NCBI GenBank assembly: GCA_001939145.1
Contig: LSRX01000282.1
Coordinates: 646,488 to 710,487, forward strand
Direction of reading: 5' to 3'
DNA: 64,000 nucleotides
Origin: Symbiodinium microadriaticum
Lineage: Eukaryota > Sar > Dinophyceae > Suessiales > Symbiodiniaceae
The position numbers were made by a program, and so were the translations under genes. The notes under the pieces were generated by a model. That model was given only the letters and a program-made list of their open reading frames with translations, did no database searches and was not told the origin of the DNA. Every line of letters begins with the position of its first letter. Position 1 is the first letter of the stretch. Of the stretch, positions 56,907 to 64,000 are shown in pieces.

Positions 56907-56907
56907 N
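56907..56907. other. Single undetermined base at a composition break
   Basis: One N separates the AT-rich satellite from GC-rich coding sequence. It may be a scaffold join rather than a miscalled base, since the composition changes abruptly there. Confidence 0.6.
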
Positions 56908-58867
56908 GAAGAGGCCCGAACGGGCCGCCAGGACCGCCGCGCCGAACACCGAACGGCCCGAGAGGAAAGAGGCAGGGGAGACCGCAGTCGGCCCCCAACA
57001 CAACAATGGCGGCAAGAACGCGCAGCTGATCGTGAAGACGCGGCCAGACGCGACCCCAGACCTCCCACTCCGCCAGACAGCCCAAGAAAGAGGAGGCAGG
57101 CCGCCAGGGGAAGTGCCGAGGAAGCCGGCCCCCCAGTGGCCCCCCAGCTCTGCCCAGAGGCCCCCCACAATCGCGCAAGCAGTGCCAGCAGCAATGGGAG
57201 CGATGGAGCAAAATCAGTGAGCTCCTTAGGCACTTGAGGGCTGGAGGAGCTGTGGAACACCTTGAGAGCTTCATCAACAGGGGCCACACGAAGAATCAGC
57301 ATGATCGCTTTCACAAGCCAGGGTCGAGGACCAAGGGCCTCCCCTCTTTTGGGAACTGGAACCTGAGCTTCTTTGCCTTTCTCCTTGCAGGAGAAGTCAT
57401 AGGTCCCCAAGAGACCTCGAAGGAGGCTACCTATGGCGCGGCCATAGAAGGGTGGATCTCGGTTCTCCACGATGAAGAGGAAGATGACCTCATTCGGGAA
57501 CTCCTGGATAGTGTGATCCAAGGACTCACAGTGGTGATGGAGCTGTTTGAGGAAACGCCCTCCCAACTTCACGATGTGGTGCACTGGAAGACCAATGAGC
57601 CGGACTTCGATCGTGTCATGAGACACGTATACCCTCGTGAGATCCCCAGGGGCATGGAGCCGAAGTCGGCCCTCAAGGGTGATCGGACCGAGGAAGACGC
57701 CCCCCGAGAGGAACAGGGTGCCGAGGAAACGGCCCCGGAGACCCCAGCACCCTCGCACCTCAAAAAGGAGCGAGATGACACACTCGATCTTGAGGCCCTC
57801 GGCGTCTATGAGGACAGGGTCGAGAGGGTTGAGGCAGCTGGTGGGGCGCCTCCCCAGTCTCCCCGGGCTAAGCAAGACCTCCGTTTTGCCCCTTATCATT
57901 TTGATTACCCACCAAGAAAACTGGAGTACAAGTACGACACCAAGGTTTCCAAGCGACTATCAGTCGTGCTCAGACACGACAAAGGAGAATTTAACCTCCA
58001 CTTCTTCAACAACGCCACGGCGGAGGTTGAAGCCATCTTAGACCTGCCCATTATGCGGGAGGTCGGTGCCCGCCAGGACACCCTTATCTCCTGTGTCTAC
58101 TACAACAGCAAGCAGCGCTTTCGGCTGCTTTGGCTGCACGACCCGAGCAGGTCCGGCCCCACACTGGTGTTGGGAGCCGTGCAGGGCCACTCCAAGGCAG
58201 TGGACTACGACTCGGTGCACGAACGGGTTGACCCCAGCAGAGTCCCCGATCTGATCCATGGTACCCACTACGACTTCTACAAGAAAATCTTCAAGGAGGG
58301 TCTGCTACCGGGTGCTGGCAACAAAGATTGGCGAGACCAGCTCCACCTCCTTGCTGCAAGCACCGACTTGAGCAGCAAGCTGCTGCCATCAAAGTGCGAT
58401 ATCGTATTGCACATTGACCCGGCCCTAGCCAAGGGGTGCCGTTTTTACAAAAGTGCGAATGGATATTACCTTACGGGTGAACCTATTGGTCCCCAGGCCA
58501 TCTCGGCCGTCACGATAAGGGAAACTAGGGAAAGGGTCGAAGCCGAGAAAGAAGGCTCCCCTCCTTTGCCGTCTATAGTTTTGCAGGCCCTGCTGCGAAA
58601 TCAGCTTGGAGGCCGCCGCCAGACGGCCAATGCACAGTCTTCGGAGTCTTCGCACCGCCGAACATACATGGCCTTGTGGCAGCTTGTTGGGTTAGGTTGC
58701 TCTTCTGCCCCGAACCCCCCGACCTCGTGGCTATCACCCCTGTTGCAGGAGTTGAGATGCCACTGGCACTCGCGGCCAGCAATGGGTGGAGCCGAAGGCC
58801 GGCTGACTGGCCTGACCAAGTGCCCAGCAACAGGACTCCCACAGAGTTTCCTGGAACTAGTCTGTGA
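56908..58867 (+). CDS. Tpt1/KptA-like RNA 2'-phosphotransferase family protein
   Basis: The N-terminal part is Arg/Pro/Glu-rich and truncated at the N; the frame before about 57100 is uncertain. From there the protein reads WERWSKISELLRHLRAGGAV, an acidic helical region, then a Tpt1/KptA domain: KRLSVVLRHDKGEF (about 57949), GAVQGHSKAVD (about 58172), IHGTHYDFYKKIFKEGLLPG (about 58251), CDIVLHIDPALAKG and FYKSANGYYLTGE (about 58443). Family members remove the splice-junction 2'-phosphate from tRNA using NAD+, with an Arg-His-Arg-Arg tetrad. Here the first Arg-His pair is present (LRH). The Arg of the usual RANQGHS motif is Gly, and the last Arg, expected just before CDIVL, also appears to be missing. 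Probable introns are 57337-57390 (GC-AG, 54 nt) and 58555-58586 (GC-AG, 32 nt); the second leads to LVAITPVAGVEMPLALAASN and TGA at 58867. Ignoring both, the frame runs to 59060. Confidence 0.7.
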
Positions 58868-60785
58868 ACCAGCATCCCGACAGGACCTGCAGATTTCGCG
58901 ACCTTACCCACAAGGCTGGGGGCATGGTGTTGAGGTTGACATGCTCCTTTTTAGTCTCCCTGCACTTTTTGCTCTCACGGCTGCCAGCCTGCTTGTTTAC
59001 ACATGCACTCGTCGCTGTGCTAATCGTCGACTCGACGAGTGCGTTCGAATGAAAAAATGATAATCCCTCTCGAGGTGACGTGGCTACAGGTCTGCTATGT
59101 GGTTGGATCACTGTTCCTTCGGATGTTCCCAAAGGGGTCTGAGGGCCTGGGAATATCGCCCATCTGATGTGTTCGTTCGGATTGATGTTGCGATCGTTGG
59201 CAATGCCAATGCGCACACCCGGTGATCGGGGTTCCGTTCGGACTTGTGAAGATCGAGTGAAGTTTTGATCCGATCGACAGTGCGACCAAATCCCACGTTG
59301 CGGTCGCATAAAAAGAAGTTGTGCGATCGCGGGCTGTTCCGCTGTGGTGGAGATCACAGAATCTGATATATATATATATATATATATATTTATTTATTTA
59401 TTTATTCATGTTTGGCTGCTTGCTTGTTGAATATGCTTGCTTCTGTGATCGGGTTCTTTGCGGAATGGTGGGTCTGTCGGTGAGATGGCGTTTGTCGTGC
59501 AGAGAGTTGGGACGCCAAGCATGCGGCTTCATGTACTTTTGTGTGGGTAAATGTGTGAGTCGCCCATGGTGGCAATGACGTTGCGAGCTTATGTGTTGTA
59601 CTTCTTGCTGCTGCAGACCGACGTTAAAATGGTGTGAAGTAAACGGCCCGTTGCAAACCCCAACCGCTGAGTTGAGCGATCCATGGACTCATTTGGCTTC
59701 TACAGCACTTATTTGGCTCCTTGTGACTCGCTGAAAATGCTGATCTAACAAGAATCGTTTAAGTGGTGCTAAGCGGTTATGAGTGGCCAAGACATGATAG
59801 ATGGCTTGCGGTGTTGTATGTAAGATGCCACTGTGTTCCCTAGAATAATTTGACAAAGCGGGCATGATTGACTTTGCAGGGTACAGGCGGTGATTTGCCT
59901 GCAGACGTTTGGCTGACTTCAGTTGTGCTCGGCGATGTGCGATTACGATGTTGCTTCTCTTCGTGGTGCACGCAGTCCTGCCAGCCTCCCAGCCGGCCTC
60001 TGCACAGTTGCACACGTCTCTGCCTGGACCGCAGCAAAAACAGTGAAGCTTGAGCGTCGTAATTCACAGAGACAGTTGCAGCCTAATTGTCGTGGTCGGT
60101 ATGTGGGCAATGCACTTCGTCCCTTTCAGGACTCCGCACCACGGGCTTCGAAATGTGCCGAAGCGCCGGTCCCCTGGGTCCTTGGCAAGCCAAGTACATT
60201 GAGAGTGTTTGCCCCCGCGAAGGTTTAAGTTGGTAAGCCCTGGGAAGGCTTAAGACTGGCGTCTTAATAGGTTCCGTGGCCCCCAGCACATCCCATCTTA
60301 GGCCGTCTCTTCGGGCTGGAAAGATGATTTTGGATGGGTCTGATTTTCGATTGTAGTAGGCCTATAACCGATTGTTGGGTGTTTTTATGGGGTTAGAAAT
60401 ACGTCCTGGAAGAGATCTAAATTTGGATTGTAGTGGGTTCATTCTATCGTCAATGAAAAGGCTTACGTGTCCGAGACTGATAACTTCCGGATCAAAGATG
60501 CTCATCGTTAAAATTTTATGCGTGTTTAGCGCGCGGTCACCTATATAATATTGTGTTACAGTCCTGGTAACTTGAAGCTTTCTCGCTAATTATACTTGTA
60601 GCTTCACGTGTGTTTTTGGCGCGGCAATCCCTACGACATGTCTTGACACTTTGCCTTCGACACATCACCAAAGTCCGGTTTGCAGCAAGCTGAGTCATCG
60701 ATCTGCGGATATAATTAACAAACGTGCTGTCAGCGCTGCTTAGGATCAAGGGGCTAGGAGAGGCCACCCGAAGGTGGGCGGGAAA
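58868..60785. other. Intergenic, with a (TA)n(TTTA)n microsatellite at 59366-59408
   Basis: No supported exon. Short open frames on both strands at 59840-60070 and elsewhere overlap each other. Confidence 0.5.
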
Positions 60786-60869
60786 GGGGCTAGTTTTTCT
60801 TTTATAGGAAAGAGGTTTTGGGGCTTGGGGCTAGTTTTTCTTTTACAGGAAAGAGGTTTTGGGGCTTAG
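60786..60869. repeat. Tandem duplication of about 41 bp
   Basis: Two adjacent copies of a unit starting GGGGCTAGTTTTTCTTTTA and ending GAGGTTTTGGGGCTT differ at very few positions. It borders the 11-bp repeat array. Confidence 0.8.
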
Positions 60870-60900
60870 GTGTCAGAAGCCGAGATGCCCCACAATTGCT

Positions 60901-61745
60901 CGGACATTCGGAACTCGGAACCCAGTCGGAAATTGTTCGGAACCCATTCAGAAACGATTCGGCACTCCTACGGAACCCGTTCGAGACTCGTTCGGCACTC
61001 ATTCGGAACGCGTTCGAGATCCCGTTCGGAACCCCTTCGAAACCGGTTCGGCGCCCGTTCGCAACGCGTTCCAACCCCTTCGAAACCGGTTCCGGACGTT
61101 CGGGACCCGTTCGGAACCTGTTCGGGCCCCGTTCGGAACCGGTTCGGGACCTGTTCGGAACCCATTCGGAATCGGTTCGGGACCGGTTCGGGACGCGTTC
61201 GGAGCCGGTTCGGAACCCGTTCGGAACTTGGTCCTAAGCCTTCCCAAACCTTAAAGGGCAGGCTTAAGACTACGTTTCGAAGAGGTTCGGAACGGGTTCC
61301 GGACAGGTTCCGAACGGGTTCCGAACAGGTTCCGAACCGGTTCCGGGTTCCGAACGGGTTCCGAACGGGTTCCGAACAGGTTCCGAACGGGTTCCGAACG
61401 CGTCCCGAACGGGTTCCGAACCGGTCCCGAACGGGTTCCGAACGGGTTCCGACCGGGTTCCGGACGGGTTCCGAACGGGTTCCGAACGGGTTCCGAACGT
61501 GTCCGGAATCACGGGTTCCGAAGCGGGTTCCGAACGGGTCGGGTTCCGAACCGGTTCCGAACGGGTCCCGGACGAGTCCCGAACGGATTCTGACGGGTCC
61601 CGAACCCCTAACGGGTTCCGAAAGGGTCCCGAACAGGTCCCGAACGAGTCGAATGCTTCCCGAACCGGTTCCGAGTGCGGCCCGAACGAGTTCGGAACGG
61701 GTTGCGAACGGGTTCCCGAACGGGTTCCGAACAGGTTCCGAAGGG
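60901..61745. repeat. 11-bp tandem array that switches strand (large inverted repeat)
   Basis: The left arm (60901-61230) is built from the 11-mer TTCGGAACCCG. The right arm (61279-61745) is built from GTTCCGAACGG, its reverse complement. About 45 bp of unrelated sequence lie between, itself carrying CCTAAGCCTT and GGCTTAAG as an inverted pair. The unit is an odd palindrome around one C or G, so the arms differ mainly in that central base. Because 11 is not a multiple of 3 and the unit has no stop codon, long frames with an 11-residue period are open on both strands; I do not regard them as genes. Confidence 0.9.
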
Positions 61746-62009
61746 GGCTCCCAGCCCCCAACCCAACCATCCCCGACAAAGTTCACGTCCAATCACTTCA
61801 AGTGCAAATTAATACTTGCTGGTTAGTATAGATCCAGCACTCGCAATGCCGCATGAGAGCTGGGTGTTCTTGTGTCGGGCTAGGTTTCGACTCACACAGT
61901 CGCAACGCAGGCATGGCTAGGTTTAGGGTTTCAGGATTTCTTCAACAGCAGCTAGTAGGGGTGCTGCGACTTGGAGGTTACCGCAAATGGTTACAAAAGC
62001 CTATAACAT

Positions 62010-62690
62010 CATCTAACTTATTAAACTATTAACATCAATCAATACCACCAAAAAGCAATTCACGAATACGTTTAAGCCAAAAACGATGGTCTGGGCATCC
62101 CTAAAGACCGACGGATCACCCGTTATCGGCTCCTTTAATCACACAGTTTTCAACTGCAAACCACCCCTAGCAATACCTTTGAACTCCCCTAAAATTGGTT
62201 TTGGCCTCCATACCCAAAAGAAGTCTTAAGCCTACCAAGGGCTTATCAACTAATAAATCTATCTAGCAAAATTCGAAAAAAAAACAAAATTCCTCGAAAA
62301 TATACGCCGCCACGACATTTCAGTCTTTAAAAAATAAAAAAATATCGGGAGACAAATATTCGCCGCTTTCGGAAAAAATCGTTTTCATAGTTAATCTCCA
62401 CTAACGAGCGGTTTCGGATATTTATCATACGAATAACGAATTTCCGTCGCTAGTAAGAGATTAATACTAGAAATATTGTATTTATAATTTTCGAAACGGA
62501 CCGTTTTGAATACTTTTGGACTTTTACCATACGAGCAGTAGATATCCGTCACTAGAAGACAACTAGTAATGAAAATTTAGCAGTAGCCGCCTCCATAATA
62601 ATACGATTACATCCCTAATCAACCTCCGACTATCGGCAGATTTTTAGTAGTTTCGATGAATTATTCGAAGCATCTCCACGCCTGAAACTG
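62010..62690. repeat. Second AT-rich zone with degenerate repeats of about 110 bp
   Basis: Two copies of a block containing ATACGAAT/ATACGAGC, then TCCGTCGCTAG/TCCGTCACTAG, occur at about 62430 and 62540; TTTTCGAAACGGACCG and GAGCGGTTTCGG are related flanks. No coding sequence is visible. Confidence 0.5.
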
Positions 62691-62825
62691 AGAACCTGAA
62701 CCTACAAGGCAACAACCGCGATCATTGGACTGGGTCTCGTGCTGTTCGCGGCGCTGCAAAGTGGTGTCTTCGGGTTGCCGCCCGAGTGAACAGCTGCGAG
62801 GCTTACGAAAGATTGTAAACACTCC

Positions 62826-63300
62826 TCAGTATCTCTCGAGCAGAAAATGAACTTGGCATTGGGGAACGCATGCGCGGAACAGCTCGGGGTCATCCACCAT
62901 CGCCAGAAACAGCATGGGCAACAAAATGTGATTGAACTTCAACAACAGCCATTGCTGTTTTTCTGCAACCTCGTCCACGGCGATTCGGTGCTGTGGCGAG
63001 TCGAGGAAGCTGAGGAAGATGTTGAACACAGGATTGTACGGCTGCCTACCATACCACTGGATGAGGAAGGGAAAGGACATCGTAAAAAGTCAGCGACGCA
63101 CTGCTTGGCAACATTTGGCCGAGCGTATGATGCACATGCGTGCACGCACTTCGAGGTCTCCCTGCCACTGCAACAAGAGCTCAAGTAAAGAAGACAAGGA
63201 AATTCCCACTGCTGCCACCGTGATTCCAAAGACAGCATAATGCGGCAAATTCCGCGATTTCCCGATGGGCGCACAGAACCACTTGCTGCTAGAGCAAAAG
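62826..63300 (-). CDS. Minus-strand gene end with a membrane segment
   Basis: On the minus strand an exon (about 63300-63150) reads KWFCAPIGKSRNLPHYAVFG, then ITVAAVGISLSSLLELLLQW and QGDLE; the second block is a probable transmembrane helix. A 93-nt GT-AG intron (63149-63057), with a pyrimidine-rich end, removes an in-frame TGA. The next exon reads WYGRQPYNPVFNIFLSFLDS, then PQHRIAVDEVAEKQQWLLLK, FNHILLPMLFLAMVDDPELF, RACVPQCQVHFLLERY and TGA at 62826-62828. The protein may be a membrane transporter or channel fragment; the family is not recognised. Confidence 0.5.
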
Positions 63301-64000
63301 CTAGGCAAAAAAATTGCTGCTGTGCAGAAATGCAAATTGATCCATGCTTCCGGGCCTTGGCACAAGCTTACACTTTCCGATAACTACTGCACTTGAGCCG
63401 GAAGCCGAAATGCAATCGTGTTCGTTCTGGGTCAGTTTGGAGGTTATCTTGCAACAAAAATGGTTGCTCCGAAATTACACCCACAAACATGTCAAAACAC
63501 CACTAAGACGCGTGATTCTTCTTGTGCTTTTTGGACTGCTTCATCACGTCAAGCTGATGGTTGCGCAACTTTGCTCCAGACACACGCCTGCGTGCGCTGT
63601 TTGCTTGCCTGATTGCGAACATATTACACACGGACTGTAACAAAAACTGTGGCACGACCTGTAACGTATGCGCTTGCACGTGCACTCACAAAGAGTGCAG
63701 GACGTCGACTTAAATCTGAAACTTCCAGACTTTAGACGTGCATGGAAGATCCGGATCAGAAAGTGCACGCAAAGGTTTCATAAGCCAGCTTGATGAATAG
63801 TCACGACCCATCATGGCTGTTGACTCTTAATCATGCCATCATGTCGTGCATTCAGCGAATACAGCCACGACACGTTTTTCTGCAAGCAGCCTGCTTGAAA
63901 CCGGTATGGTTCGGACCGAAGTTGGCTAGCTCTGGTGGCAGATCCTACCTTGCGCCGTGGAAGCTAGCGCCGCTCAGTACTTCGACCTCCCAGCGCTCAA
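63301..64000. other. No supported gene
   Basis: The minus-strand gene above should have upstream exons here, but none could be placed. The Cys-rich open frames at 63500-63770 (-) have no splice support. Confidence 0.35.

Noticed and set aside
58868..59060. C-terminal membrane helix of the Tpt1-like protein
   Set aside because: It appears only if a probable 32-nt intron is retained; the spliced frame ends at 58867 with more protein-like sequence.
60870..61826. Long Arg/Pro/Phe-rich open frames on both strands of the 11-bp array
   Set aside because: The repeat unit has no stop in any frame and the same 11-residue period appears on both strands, so openness carries no coding evidence.
1..64000. 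tRNA, rRNA, CRISPR or bacterial operon features
   Set aside because: None were seen by eye; a tRNAscan or Rfam run would be needed to exclude small RNA genes.

Overview
The window looks like nuclear DNA of a dinoflagellate, most likely of the Symbiodinium/Suessiales type. The reasons are: exons separated by introns with GT, GC and GA donors; candidate exons lying almost all on the + strand from about 6 to 59 kb, as in unidirectional gene arrays; the tail of a LINE-type retrotransposon protein of a kind I recognise from these genomes; and abundant microsatellites. All gene models were read by eye from reading frame, splice sites and phase, without transcripts, so most exon ends are provisional and many 5' ends are missing.

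Layout. 1-1315: two LINE 3' ends in opposite orientation, 5' ends facing. 1.3-5.9 kb: nothing convincing. 6-9.9 kb: Gly-Lys-rich exons, then a KH-domain RNA-binding gene with a GC-AG intron inside its GXXG loop. 10-20.7 kb: isolated exons, a tandemly duplicated exon (14.5/14.9 kb), a 400-bp pyrimidine tract, and two unidentified genes ending at 17.2 and 20.7 kb. 20.97-23.21 kb: a PRCC-family gene, identified by its C-terminal motifs. 23.4-24.9 kb: an unidentified gene whose last four exons agree in phase. 26-46 kb: many candidate + strand exons of unknown genes, one minus exon at 36 kb, and a SET/SMYD-type gene at 42.7-43.2 kb. 47.1-49.0 kb: a long exon with half a SAM domain, an acidic stretch and helices. 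49.7-54.1 kb: further unidentified + strand exons, one with a membrane segment. 54.97-56.9 kb: an AT-rich degenerate satellite ending at a single N. 56.9-58.9 kb: a Tpt1/KptA-like gene that seems to lack two of the four catalytic residues. 60.9-61.75 kb: an 11-bp tandem repeat array that switches strand in the middle. 62.0-62.7 kb: a second AT-rich repeat zone. 62.8-63.3 kb: a minus-strand gene with a membrane segment.

The best leads are the strand-switching 11-bp array, the Tpt1-like protein with a degenerate active site, and a recurring class of very short introns (32-39 nt), some flanked by short direct repeats as expected for introner-like elements. Several genes are RNA-related (KH, PRCC, Tpt1-like), but nothing in the sequence shows that they act together.
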